Assembly (NCBI RefSeq): GCF_014280235.1
Contig: NZ_CP047940.1
Span: 1,178,001 to 1,242,000 of the forward strand
Direction of reading: 5' to 3'
Source of the DNA: Cyanobium sp. NS01
GTDB lineage: Bacteria > Cyanobacteriota > Cyanobacteriia > PCC-6307 > Cyanobiaceae
Length of the DNA: 64,000 nt
Part shown: piece by piece, positions 34,812 through 42,578 of the stretch
Layout: each line of letters begins with the position of its first letter
Position numbering within the stretch: the stretch's first letter is position 1
The notes under the pieces: generated by a model
The model's input: only the letters and a program-made list of their open reading frames with translations
Told to the model about the DNA's origin: nothing
Database searches by the model: none
Translations under genes and position numbers: made by a program

Positions 34812-35765
34812 ATGCTGGTGGCCACGCCCCTGGCCGTCGTGGCCGTGGCCACCGGCTTTGCCGCCCAGACCCTGGCTCCCCAGTCCTACGGCAGCGTTCA
34901 GGGGGAGCTGCTCGACACGCTGATGGCGGTGCCACCGCCGGCCCTTGACACGGATGACGACGCCGACCAGCTGCGCAGCCTCGAGGCCCGCAGGATGGAC
35001 CCCCTGCCCACCCCTGAGGCCCCTTCGCTGGGGCTGGCTGAGCCCGCCGCCGCCGCCCCGCTCGACCTCGAGATCCGCGTGGCCCTGTTACGGGCCGGCG
35101 CCGACCCCAGCCTTTCGGCCCGGGGACCCTGGCAACTGCTCAGCCGCGACGGGGCCCTGCTCCAGCAGGGTGGTGCCGGCGAGAGGGTGCGTCTCTCTGG
35201 TGCGCTGCAGGCCGTGCCGGAAGCCTGGTTCCAGACCAGCGGCGAAGCGCTGCTGGTCAACGGTCAGCCCTATGCCGGCCGCATCCGGCTGATCCAGCAG
35301 CAGGGCCGGCTGCGGTTGGTGAACCACCTCCCCCTCGAGACCTACATCACCTCGGTGGTAGGGGCGGAGATGCCCAGCAGCTGGTCGCCGGAGGCCCTGC
35401 GGGCCCAGGCGGTGGCGGCCCGCTCCTATGCCCTGGCCCACATGGCCAGGCCCGCCGACCGGCACTGGCATCTCGGCGACACCACCCGCTGGCAGGCCTA
35501 CCGAGGCATGGCCAGCGTCAGCGAGCCGACCCGCCAGGCTGCCGCCTCCACTGCGGGCCTGATCCTCAGTTACCAGGGCGCGATCGTGGAGAGCCTCTAC
35601 GCCGCCAACCGACAGATCAGCCTGGAAGCCCACGGCCATCTCGGCGCCAGCATGAGCCAGCACGGCGCCCAGGACCTCGCCAAGCAGGGGTACCGCTACA
35701 ACCAGATCCTCGGCCACTACTACCAGGGGGCCTCGCTGGCGCGTCTGAAGGCCGGTGCGGGTTGA
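34812..35765 (+). CDS. SpoIID/LytB-domain protein
   Basis: About 317 residues from the ATG giving MLVATPLAVV; a TTG at 34788 is an alternative start. A hydrophobic N-terminal segment marks export. After an acidic, Pro-rich linker comes the SpoIID/LytB domain (about residues 150-310) with NHLPLETYITSVVGAEMPSSW and EALRAQAVAARSYALAH, which holds the putative catalytic Glu. SpoIID proteins are peptidoglycan glycan-strand lytic transglycosylases in sporulating bacteria; here the usual GHGVGMSQWGA is replaced by GHLGASMSQHGAQDLA. It likely works on the cell wall. Confidence 0.85.
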   Translation: MLVATPLAVVAVATGFAAQTLAPQSYGSVQGELLDTLMAVPPPALDTDDDADQLRSLEARRMDPLPTPEAPSLGLAEPAAAAPLDLEIRVALLRAGADPSLSARGPWQLLSRDGALLQQGGAGERVRLSGALQAVPEAWFQTSGEALLVNGQPYAGRIRLIQQQGRLRLVNHLPLETYITSVVGAEMPSSWSPEALRAQAVAARSYALAHMARPADRHWHLGDTTRWQAYRGMASVSEPTRQAAASTAGLILSYQGAIVESLYAANRQISLEAHGHLGASMSQHGAQDLAKQGYRYNQILGHYYQGASLARLKAGAG

Positions 35766-36582
35766 ACGGCTCTGGAAGGCGGCGCTGGAGATCTCCCAGG
35801 CCGCCCAGGGCAGTGGTGATCTGGTGCCCCTGCGCACCGAGCTGGTGGCCCAGCCCGCCCTGCAGCCCTTCGTGCTGCGCCGCCTGCTGAGCGCCACTCC
35901 CAAGCACCTGCGCCGGGAGGGGCCTCGGCCCAATCCCTTCCTGCCCTGGGATCGGGCGCTGGAGGTGGAGCGACTGGGCCACAGCCACGTGCTGCTGCTC
36001 AACAAGTTCCCCGTGCAGCCTGGCCACCTGCTGGTGATCACGCAGGACTGGGCGCCCCAGGCCGGCTGGATCGCCCTGGCCGACTGGCAGGCCGTGGCCT
36101 ACCTGGCCGAGGACACCGCGGGCTTCTGGTTCTTCAACAGCTGCGCCGCTGCGGGGGCCAGCCAGCCCCATCGCCATCTGCAGTTGCTGCCTCGCCACGC
36201 CGGCGAAGCCAGCTGTCCCCTGGTGGAGACGTTCCGCAGCCAGCTCCGCCAGGAGAGCCCTGCCTGGCCCTGGTGCTACCGGCTCAGTGCCCGCCAGTGC
36301 CCCAACGATCCCTCGGAGCTGCAAGCGCTCTACCTGCGCCATGCGGAAGAGCTCGGCCTGGGGGATCCCCGGCACGATCCCCAGCCACGCCATCCCTACA
36401 ACCTGCTCTTCGATGACGAGTGGTTTCTGACGGTGCGGCGGGAGCAGGAGCACTGCGCCGGCTACAGCGTCAACGGGCTCGGGTTCGCCGGCTATCTGCT
36501 GGCCACGAAGCGCTCCGATCTCTCCTGGCTGTTGTGCCACGGCCCCTGGGAGCTGCTGCGGCGGGTGGCCACACCGCTCTGA
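35755..36582 (+). CDS. ATP adenylyltransferase (Ap4A phosphorylase-like)
   Basis: 275 residues from GTG at 35755, overlapping the previous gene by 11 bases. A HIT-superfamily enzyme that splits diadenosine tetraphosphate into ATP and ADP by phosphorolysis. Markers are NPFLPWDRALEVERLGHSHVLLLNKFPV, and the active-site motif ASQPHRHLQLLP (HxHxQ) near residue 142; RHPYNLLFDDEWFLTVRRE is typical of the C-terminal part. It probably belongs to the same operon as gpsA, PhzF and SpoIID. Confidence 0.9.
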   Translation: MRVERLWKAALEISQAAQGSGDLVPLRTELVAQPALQPFVLRRLLSATPKHLRREGPRPNPFLPWDRALEVERLGHSHVLLLNKFPVQPGHLLVITQDWAPQAGWIALADWQAVAYLAEDTAGFWFFNSCAAAGASQPHRHLQLLPRHAGEASCPLVETFRSQLRQESPAWPWCYRLSARQCPNDPSELQALYLRHAEELGLGDPRHDPQPRHPYNLLFDDEWFLTVRREQEHCAGYSVNGLGFAGYLLATKRSDLSWLLCHGPWELLRRVATPL

Positions 36583-36701
36583 GGCCCAGGCCCCGAGATT
36601 CAGTGGTTCCACGGTTGCCAGGGCAGCGGGGGATGGGCGTCGCTGGAAACAAGGCAGCCCGATGGGGTTGCTCTTAGCCACTCTTCCGTTGGCACCCTCC
36701 T

Positions 36702-37478
36702 ATGACAACCTCTACAGCCACTCGTTCCAAATCCGTCGCTGGCCTCGCCCCAGCTCCAGGCGCCAGCGGCGTCGCGGCCCGCAACCGCCGCGTGGAGCAG
36801 TACAGGGCCCTGGTGCGGCCGATTGCCCTGCACTACCACCACCGTTGCCCGGAACCCCTCGACGACCTCATCCAGGTGGGGTTGATGGGCCTGCTGCGGG
36901 CCGCCGAGCTCTACCGGCCCGCCATGGCCACGCCCTTCGAGGCCTTCGCCCGGCCCCACATCCGGGGGGCCCTGCTCCACTACCTCCGCGACGTGGCTCT
37001 GCCGATCCGGTTGCCCCGGCGCCTCGATGAACAGCGGCAGCGGCTGGCCCGGCTGAGAGCTGAGTGGTTCGCCACCCACCATCGCCCCGCCACGGAGGAG
37101 GAGCTGCGCCGCCAGCTGGGCCTGAGCCAGGACCGTTGGCAGCAGCTGATGGCCGCCGAGCGACTGGTGCGTCTGCCCTCGCTGGAGGAGCTGCAGCTTG
37201 AGGCCGGCCACGGGGATGGCGCCAGCCACGAGGACCATGACCACGGCTCACAGGAGGCTCCCGCGCTGCTGCTGGCCCGGCTGGAGGAACCCCTGCGGCT
37301 CGTGGTGGAGAAGGTGATCCTGGGGGGTTGGAGTTACAGGAGAACGGCAGCGGCCCTGCAGGTGAGCCCCATGACGGTGCAACGCCGGCTGCGCAAGGGG
37401 CTCGCCGAGCTGCGGGGCTGGCTGCTCAGCCCTGAGGTTCAGCAGCATCCCGCTGCATCTGCTGTTCCAGGGTGCTGA
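36702..37478 (+). CDS. Group 3 sigma-70 factor, SigF/SigB-like
   Basis: 258 residues. Region 2 is plain: PLDDLIQVGLMGLLRAAELYRP (core binding, -10 recognition) and FEAFARPHIRGALLHYLRD, the AxPHIRGxILHFLRD version typical of alternative SigF-type factors. Region 3 follows with RPATEEELRRQLGLSQDRWQQLM, and region 4 with LVVEKVILGGWSYRRTAAALQVSPMTVQRRLRKGLAEL, a helix-turn-helix for the -35 box. It lacks region 1.1. Such factors serve stress, motility or pilus genes in cyanobacteria. Its last 53 bases overlap a short convergent frame. Confidence 0.9.
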   Translation: MTTSTATRSKSVAGLAPAPGASGVAARNRRVEQYRALVRPIALHYHHRCPEPLDDLIQVGLMGLLRAAELYRPAMATPFEAFARPHIRGALLHYLRDVALPIRLPRRLDEQRQRLARLRAEWFATHHRPATEEELRRQLGLSQDRWQQLMAAERLVRLPSLEELQLEAGHGDGASHEDHDHGSQEAPALLLARLEEPLRLVVEKVILGGWSYRRTAAALQVSPMTVQRRLRKGLAELRGWLLSPEVQQHPAASAVPGC

Positions 37479-37617
37479 TCGCCGCGCTCACCGCCGCCAG
37501 CTGGCGCTCGATGCCATCGCGCCAGAAGCGCAGCATGCGCAGCTTGCGCTCCTGGTGGCGGCGCAGACCATCGCCGGCGGCCTCAGCAGGGCCACAGCAA
37601 CCGAAGGGGGGAAACAT
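37426..37617 (-). CDS. Small Cys-containing coiled-coil-like protein
   Basis: 63 residues starting MFPPFGCCGPAEAA (a further ATG lies 21 bases upstream) and continuing as a long basic helix with heptad-like Leu spacing (ERKLRMLRFWRDGIERQLAAV to TLEQQMQ). The GCCG front could bind a metal. Overlap with the sigma gene is 53 bases at both 3' ends. Family not recognised. Confidence 0.5.
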   Translation of the reverse strand: MFPPFGCCGPAEAAGDGLRRHQERKLRMLRFWRDGIERQLAAVSAAISTLEQQMQRDAAEPQG

Positions 37618-37905
37618 GGAAGTGGAGTCGTAGAACAAGGTTCTAGCGGTGGCCAGGCCCGCCTGAGAGCGGGCCCTCGATCCATGCCCCGGCGGAGCAG
37701 CGGCTGAACCCAGCGGGGATCGGCTCCGGTAAGGTGATCCGGATTCTCCCGCTCAGATGCAGCGCCGCGGACGTCCTTGCATGGCCCTCGCCTGCGTGGT
37801 TGCTCCCTGAACGGCTTCTGCTCTCCAAGGCATTCTCTGCGGCGCCGACCCGTCCAAGGGCACCGCAGCACCACAGCACTCTCCCCCCTTAGACGATTGA
37901 GATCG

Positions 37906-39522
37906 TTGGTTGCTCCAAGGCTGCTGCCCAACCCAGGCGGCCTCTGTCGCATGGTCCTGGTGGTGGCCATTGCCACGGTGGGGGTCGCTGCCCAGCCCGC
38001 CCAGGCGGCCGTGGCCCTGATGGCCGGTCAACGGGCCAGGGCACTCAATGGCAACTTCAACAGCGTACCGGTGCTGCACTCCAACCAGCCCGAGGAGGTG
38101 GAGGGTCCGGGCATTCTGATCACCACGGAACCAGGGGTGACCTACGCGGCAGAAAACGGCGCTGCCCTGAAGAACGCTGAGTTCACCTTCAACGGTGACT
38201 TCGGGGTGCACATGCACCACAAATATTTCCCGGATTACCGCAAGCAGATCCGCCCCGGTGAGCGCCGCACCGAGCTCACCCTTGGGCTGATCCTGATCAA
38301 CCCGGGCCAACGGCCCATTCAGATCAGCTTTGATCGCGGTGCCGTTCGCAACAGCTTCGAGGCGCCCTACCTGGCCAACAACCTGATGGGCGTCAAACCC
38401 CTGGGTGTCCGCCCCTGGAACACCGGCCCCGGGGACGCCACGGCGGTCCAGATGCTGCGGGGCAGTCTGGATCGTGGTCTCAGTGAGACGATCACCATCC
38501 CCGCCCGCAGCCGCGTGGTGCTGTTCCGCACCCAGTTGCCGGCCCTCGGCATCGCCAATGCCCTGCTGCGGGGACGCAGCAACGGGCCGTTCCAGATGGC
38601 GGTGGTGGCTGCCAGCAATCCCTACAGCGATGCAGATCTGGTCAGGGTTCTGGATCAACGACGCCTGGCACCTGGGCGCGTGTATCTCAATCAGCTCGCC
38701 GCGATCAAGAATCGCCGGGTGTTTTCCCGGGTCGGCGGGGTGGCCCTGGGGGATGAATATCAGGCCTCCATCACCCATGACCTGAAGCGCCAAGGTCCCC
38801 TGCATGTGCCGCTCACCAGCACTGACCGCCATCATTTCGGCACCCGTGATGTGCAGGTGAACCAGCTGGCCAGCCGCATGATCGATTCCTCTCTCGACAA
38901 CGTCGGCACCTACGGCGTGCGCTTCGATGTGGATCTCAACCTGAAAGGTTCCGGTCCCTACGAGCTGGTGATGAGTCATCCCACGATCCCGGGCGTCAAC
39001 ACCTTCACCGCCTTCCGCGGCTCGATTCAGATCCGCACACCCGAAGGACTGCAGGAGGTCCATGTGGGTATGCGCTCGGGCGAGAGTCTCTCCCTCGCCA
39101 CGCTCAATCTTCCTGGTGGGGGGAGCAGCTATCCGGTGCGCGTCAGTCTCGTCTACCCCGCTGATGCCACGCCCGGCCATCTGCTGAGTGTGGTTCCGAT
39201 CAGCCAGCTCGCCATGGTGCAGGCGCGGCAACAGGCCCAGGCCGCTTCCAGCCCGGCCACTCCTGCCCCCAGGCCAGTGGCTCCCGCTCCCCGCCAGCCG
39301 GCCCCGGCTCCCAGGGCGGCCGCCCCACCAAGGGCAGTCAACCCCGCGCCCGCCCGCGTCATGCCCGCTCCCCAGGCCGCGCGCCCCGGCCCTGCGGTCA
39401 CCCGCCCAGCTGCGTTGCCAAGGGGACAGGCCGCCACCACGGTCAATCCCGATCTGCTCGATCGCTACCAGGAGGCCCTCGATGCCCAGCGACGGATCAT
39501 GCGTGAGCTGATGCAGCGGTGA
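37906..39522 (+). CDS. DUF3370 family exported protein
   Basis: About 538 residues with the start set at a TTG that gives a signal peptide with a positively charged front (VAPRLLPNPGGLCRMVLVVAIATVGVAAQPAQA); the ATG at 37951 would shorten it. The main part is the cyanobacterial DUF3370 domain (ALNGNFNSVPVLHSNQPEEVEGPGIL, AENGAALKNAEFTFNGDFGVHMHHK and DVQVNQLASRMIDSSLDNVGTYGV). The C terminus is a long Pro/Ala linker (about residues 440-505) ending in a short helix (DLLDRYQEALDAQRRIMREL). Probably a periplasmic or cell-surface protein; function unknown. Confidence 0.8.
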   Translation: MVAPRLLPNPGGLCRMVLVVAIATVGVAAQPAQAAVALMAGQRARALNGNFNSVPVLHSNQPEEVEGPGILITTEPGVTYAAENGAALKNAEFTFNGDFGVHMHHKYFPDYRKQIRPGERRTELTLGLILINPGQRPIQISFDRGAVRNSFEAPYLANNLMGVKPLGVRPWNTGPGDATAVQMLRGSLDRGLSETITIPARSRVVLFRTQLPALGIANALLRGRSNGPFQMAVVAASNPYSDADLVRVLDQRRLAPGRVYLNQLAAIKNRRVFSRVGGVALGDEYQASITHDLKRQGPLHVPLTSTDRHHFGTRDVQVNQLASRMIDSSLDNVGTYGVRFDVDLNLKGSGPYELVMSHPTIPGVNTFTAFRGSIQIRTPEGLQEVHVGMRSGESLSLATLNLPGGGSSYPVRVSLVYPADATPGHLLSVVPISQLAMVQARQQAQAASSPATPAPRPVAPAPRQPAPAPRAAAPPRAVNPAPARVMPAPQAARPGPAVTRPAALPRGQAATTVNPDLLDRYQEALDAQRRIMRELMQR

Positions 39523-39546
39523 GCTGGCTCCCGGGCTCGGGGCGGC

Positions 39547-40797
39547 ATGGCTGACGACGACCCCAGGGACTTCAAGCAGGTCAGCCTGCGCCTCTCAGCC
39601 GAGCTGGTGAGCCGCATCGACGTGCTCAAATCAGAACTCGGCTGCCGCAGTCGCGGCGCTGTGCTGGAGCGGCTTCTGCACCACCTGCTCGGTCCTGAGG
39701 GCGAGGAGGTGGATCTCTATGGCTCTGCATCCCTGGCACCACAGCAGTTGGAGCTGGGGGCCGACGCCGCAGCACCCTCGGCAGGCTCAGGCGGCCAGTC
39801 AGTCGTCGATCCACCTGCTCTGGAGCCGCCCCAGCCTGGCGTGGCAGTCGTGTCGGCGGCACCAGTGGAGCACCCCTGCCAGGCAGGTGACCCGCCCAGC
39901 CTGGCCCCGCCGCTGTCAGCGGCGGCAGGATCCTCCGCAGCGTCGCCTGAGCAGAACGGCGATTTCGATGAATGCGGCGCCCTTGTACTCCTGGCCGGCA
40001 GCCGACCGGGAGAGCTGCTGGTGGATCCCCTCTCGGAGCTGTCACGCCGGGATCAGCCCGCCGCCGACGAGCGGGTGGACCCTGAGTCCAGCGGTGGTTC
40101 AGGCTCCCGCCGGTCCAGGCGCGGCATCGACCTGCCGGGCTTCGTGCAACGCCGCAGTGACCAATTGCGGCGCAGCCTCGATCCAGAGGCCAAGCAACCC
40201 CCCACCCGCCTGGAGCCGATGCCCCAGGTGCCGGTTGAACGCCTCACCCTGGCGTTGGCCAGGGCAGATCAGCACTGGCAGGAGCTCTATGCCCAGCCCG
40301 CCTCGGCGCCGGTGCTCGAGGCCGCGATGCTCTGGATCGCCCAGGACATCTGGCCCCAGAGTGACCAGAGCGAGGGGCGGCTGTTCACCTGGTCGCTGGG
40401 CCGGGAGGTGATGCGTCTGGTGGCTCCGTCCTGGCCTGAGGGTCCGGCCAGCTTCGCCAAGGTGATGGTGATGGCCGGCGTGCTGGAAGACCCCTTCAGC
40501 AGTGCCACCCTCGAGCTCCGCATCCCCACGCTGATCCGACGCTTCGTGCACCGTTTCCGCCAGCGCCGCAGCGGCACTTCGTTCCAGAGCCTGGAGCACA
40601 CCATGACGTTGCTGGGGGCCCTGAAGTTGCTGGAGCTGCCCACGGATCCGGGCGAACGACTCACCTTGCCCCAGATCCGCGAGGCCTACCGCGAGATGGC
40701 CATGGCCCACCATCCAGACGCGGGAGGGTCGGATGATCTGATGCGTCGCCTGAACGAGGCCTACCAGCTGCTCAAGGAGCTGTACCGCACGCGCTGA
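39547..40797 (+). CDS. Ribbon-helix-helix and J-domain fusion protein
   Basis: 416 residues. The front (residues 10-48) reads KQVSLRLSAELVSRIDVLKS then RGAVLERLLHHLLG, the pattern of a CopG-like ribbon-helix-helix DNA-binding segment. A Ser/Pro/Ala-rich linker follows to about 190. A middle part of about 140 residues (PVERLTLALARADQHWQELY to VHRFRQRRS) is not recognised. The last 65 residues are a J domain with the Hsp70-contact motif HPD (MAMAHHPDAGG) and closing helix LMRRLNEAYQLLKELYR. A DnaK partner would be expected. Whether the first part binds DNA is untested. No Gly/Phe region and no zinc finger, so it is a type III J protein. Confidence 0.8.
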   Translation: MADDDPRDFKQVSLRLSAELVSRIDVLKSELGCRSRGAVLERLLHHLLGPEGEEVDLYGSASLAPQQLELGADAAAPSAGSGGQSVVDPPALEPPQPGVAVVSAAPVEHPCQAGDPPSLAPPLSAAAGSSAASPEQNGDFDECGALVLLAGSRPGELLVDPLSELSRRDQPAADERVDPESSGGSGSRRSRRGIDLPGFVQRRSDQLRRSLDPEAKQPPTRLEPMPQVPVERLTLALARADQHWQELYAQPASAPVLEAAMLWIAQDIWPQSDQSEGRLFTWSLGREVMRLVAPSWPEGPASFAKVMVMAGVLEDPFSSATLELRIPTLIRRFVHRFRQRRSGTSFQSLEHTMTLLGALKLLELPTDPGERLTLPQIREAYREMAMAHHPDAGGSDDLMRRLNEAYQLLKELYRTR

Positions 40798-41106
40798 TGC
40801 TGATGTCCGTCAGAGGCGGGAATGGCATCGAACATAGGCATCTCACACGACCCGGTCGAGTCCCGCTATGGGTCCCTTGCCGAGACCTGACTGAGACGCC
40901 TGCGCCTCTCGCTTGGCCCCCCGATCGTCCTGTCACAAGCCATCGAATTCGCTGGCGCAGAAACGGGGGCGCCCGTCCAGCCTTGCGGGCGGGCGACTTC
41001 GCACACGGAGTGCGTGGGGGCCCAAAGACGCAGTTCAACCTGATTGGCTGGAGACACCACCCGGCTGGAGCGCGGAGTCGCCCCTGCGTCTTACGCTGTT
41101 CTTGCC

Positions 41107-41189
41107 AGTCCCATGTGGGACTACCTGCGCGTCCCGACTGGGACCTGAGAGCGACAGGTGGGATCGTGTTTTTTCAGTGTTTTCACCTG
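41107..41189. repeat. Nested GTCCC hairpins with competing stem and T tract
   Basis: AGTCCCA and TGGGACT (41107-41122) form a seven-base stem with a two-base spacer. GTCCC and GGGAC (41131-41144) form a second. ACCTG at 41123 can pair with CAGGT at 41155, enclosing the second hairpin, but the same CAGGTG can instead pair with CACCTG at 41184, enclosing a run of six T (41169-41174). The two pairings exclude each other. Confidence 0.55.
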
Positions 41190-41437
41190 CGCTTTCCGGG
41201 CCGTTGGACCCTGGAGGAACCAGCCTTGACTCGGCTGCTCGCTCGCGGCAGACACTCGTCGTTACGCTTTGAACGGCTTCCCGTCCACTCCCGCAAGCCC
41301 TGGTGAGCTGCGCATGGAGACGGCTCAACACTGATGCATGGGCTCAGGAGCGAGGATTGCCTTGTCCAGACAGCCTCTCGCATCGTGTCCAGAAACTGGC
41401 CCTGCTGTTGAAAGACACTGCAGACACTGAACTCTCT

Positions 41438-41476
41438 GACCCTGCGTACCTGTGTCTAATGCAGGTACGCAGGGTC
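41438..41476. repeat. Perfect 15-bp inverted repeat with 9-base loop
   Basis: The arm GACCCTGCGTACCTG (41438-41452) is repeated exactly in inverted form at 41462-41476, with nine bases between. No T run follows on either strand, so it is not an ordinary terminator. It is the longest perfect hairpin I found in the window. Confidence 0.85.
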
Positions 41477-41506
41477 GCTGGCAGGGAAGGAAGTCGCCAA
41501 CCTGCT

Positions 41507-41559
41507 GGGCTCTCTAGAGAGTCCCAGTTACGGCTCTTAGCGAGACTGTGATAGGGACT
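41507..41559. repeat. CTCTCTAGAGAG palindrome and competing GGGACT pairing
   Basis: A 12-base palindrome (41510-41521) is flanked by GGG and, after one unpaired T, CCC. The AGTCCC formed at its right edge (41520-41525) can instead pair with GGGACT at 41554-41559, again giving two structures that exclude each other. Confidence 0.5.
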
Positions 41560-41701
41560 CACGCGCGACCGCTGAGACTGTCTTCATGAGCGCGCCCAGG
41601 GTTTCTCTGGCTTGGTCCAATGGCTTGAGCAGCCTCGGTGGCCAGTGGTTCCAGGCTCGGCGCCAGGGCCTGCTTTCAGGATCTTGAGCTGCTCTGCTGG
41701 C

Positions 41702-41745
41702 GGGGGACACATGCGTGGCTTGTTGGCTGGCTACCGATGTCCCCC
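41702..41745. repeat. Inverted repeat GGGGGACA/TGTCCCCC
   Basis: Eight-base perfect arms at 41702-41709 and 41738-41745 with 28 bases between. Contains the same GGGAC-type core as the neighbouring hairpins. Confidence 0.5.
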
Positions 41746-41789
41746 TATGCGACAGATCTGGGTGGAGGCCTTGAGGGTGGCTCGATCAT

Positions 41790-41823
41790 CTCTCCTGGGA
41801 CTCGCTCTGGGTCCCGGCGAGAG
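41790..41823. repeat. Two-part hairpin CTCTC-GGGAC/GTCCC-GAGAG
   Basis: CTCTC and GAGAG form the outer five pairs, GGGAC and GTCCC the inner five, with a small internal loop and a nine-base end loop. Confidence 0.55.
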
Positions 41824-41896
41824 ACCAGGGCGGGACGAGCTGGATGCGAAAAGTGGCTCGCTACGCGTCGCCCAATGCAGCGGCAGCGTTCGCCAC

Positions 41897-41940
41897 GAAA
41901 AAGCCCCACAAGCTGCAGGGTGCGGCAGATCGTGGGGCCT
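41897..41940 (-). terminator. Rho-independent terminator of apcD
   Basis: On the minus strand, GCCCCAC and GTGGGGC (plus-strand 41903-41909 and 41932-41938) form the stem, with a shorter CTGC/GCAG pair in the loop, and the transcript then runs into five U residues. It lies 40 bases beyond the apcD stop. Confidence 0.85.
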
Positions 41941-41979
41941 GGGAGGTGGTGAGTCGCTGAGTGCCGGAGCCGAAAGGCT

Positions 41980-42474
41980 TCAGGTGGGGGTCTGCATCCC
42001 CTGGATCAGGTAGTCGAAGTAGGGACCGGCGAGGGCGGCCTGGTCGGTGGACAGCAGGGAGAGGGCGGCATCCTTCATGGTGCGCATCGCCTCGACCATG
42101 CCGGGCATCGGCACGCCCAGGCTGTTGTACATCTCGCGGGCTCCCACCAGGCCGATCTGCTGGATCAGTTCGGTGCTGCCAGCCAGCACCCCGTAGGTGA
42201 CCAAGCGCAGGTACCAGCTGTAATCGCGCAGGCACTGAGCCCGCTGCTTCTGGCCGTAGGCATTGCCGCCGGGAGCCACGTAGTCGGGTTTGCGGCTGAA
42301 CAGCTGTTTGGCGGCTTCGTCAACGATCTTCTTCTCGTTGTCGGTGAGGGAACGCACCACCGCCAGGCGCCGGGCGCCGCCGCTGAGGTAGTCCACCATC
42401 GATCGCAGCTCGCCGCCGCTTGGATAGCGAAGCTGGTCGTCTGCCTGAAGGATCAGATCCCGAACGACGCTCAT
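41980..42474 (-). CDS. apcD: Allophycocyanin B alpha subunit ApcD
   Basis: A 164-residue phycobiliprotein, one of the terminal emitters of the phycobilisome core that pass energy to photosystem I and [25 protein letters not shown] and [20 protein letters not shown] match ApcD more closely than ApcA. The bilin Cys is in [20 protein letters not shown], with GGNAYGQKQ just before. It is transcribed alone, with a terminator downstream, which also fits ApcD and not the apcABC operon. The gene opens into the repeat-rich region at its 3' side. Confidence 0.93.
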   Translation of the reverse strand: MSVVRDLILQADDQLRYPSGGELRSMVDYLSGGARRLAVVRSLTDNEKKIVDEAAKQLFSRKPDYVAPGGNAYGQKQRAQCLRDYSWYLRLVTYGVLAGSTELIQQIGLVGAREMYNSLGVPMPGMVEAMRTMKDAALSLLSTDQAALAGPYFDYLIQGMQTPT

Positions 42475-42497
42475 TGCAGCGACCAGATGCAGGCGTC

Positions 42498-42503
42498 ACT
42501 GTA
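42498..42503 (-). promoter_or_regulatory. Candidate -10 box TACAGT of apcD
   Basis: On the minus strand TACAGT stands 23 bases before the apcD ATG, giving a leader of roughly 15 bases. The same hexamer precedes the tRNA-Met gene. Confidence 0.45.
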
Positions 42504-42578
42504 TCGACTCCGGCGCGCCAAGCCGACATCAGCACTCAAGGTGTAACGCCCCTTTGCACGGCCTAGGGTCGAGGCTCA

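Larger units (their letters stand above)
40798..41896. other. Gene-free, GC-poorer region dense in inverted repeats
   Basis: About 1.1 kb between convergent genes in which no frame has a family match, a good start site or even codon use; the open frames present are short and overlap one another on both strands. Sample rows have about 50-60% GC, against 63-67% in flanking genes. By eye I count 13 copies of GTCCC or GGGAC, most of them paired as inverted repeats. The separate hairpins are listed below. It could encode a structured RNA or be a decayed element; I cannot tell which strand would be used. Confidence 0.6.

Noticed and set aside
40797-41306. Open frame of 169 codons at the start of the repeat island
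   Set aside because: No start signal, no motif, and Arg/Pro/Cys/Trp-rich composition typical of chance frames; it also crosses several hairpins.
40798-41896. Known structural RNAs (RNase P, tmRNA, SRP RNA, 6S) as an explanation of the repeat island
   Set aside because: I looked for remembered core sequences of these RNAs and saw none; a covariance search would be decisive.
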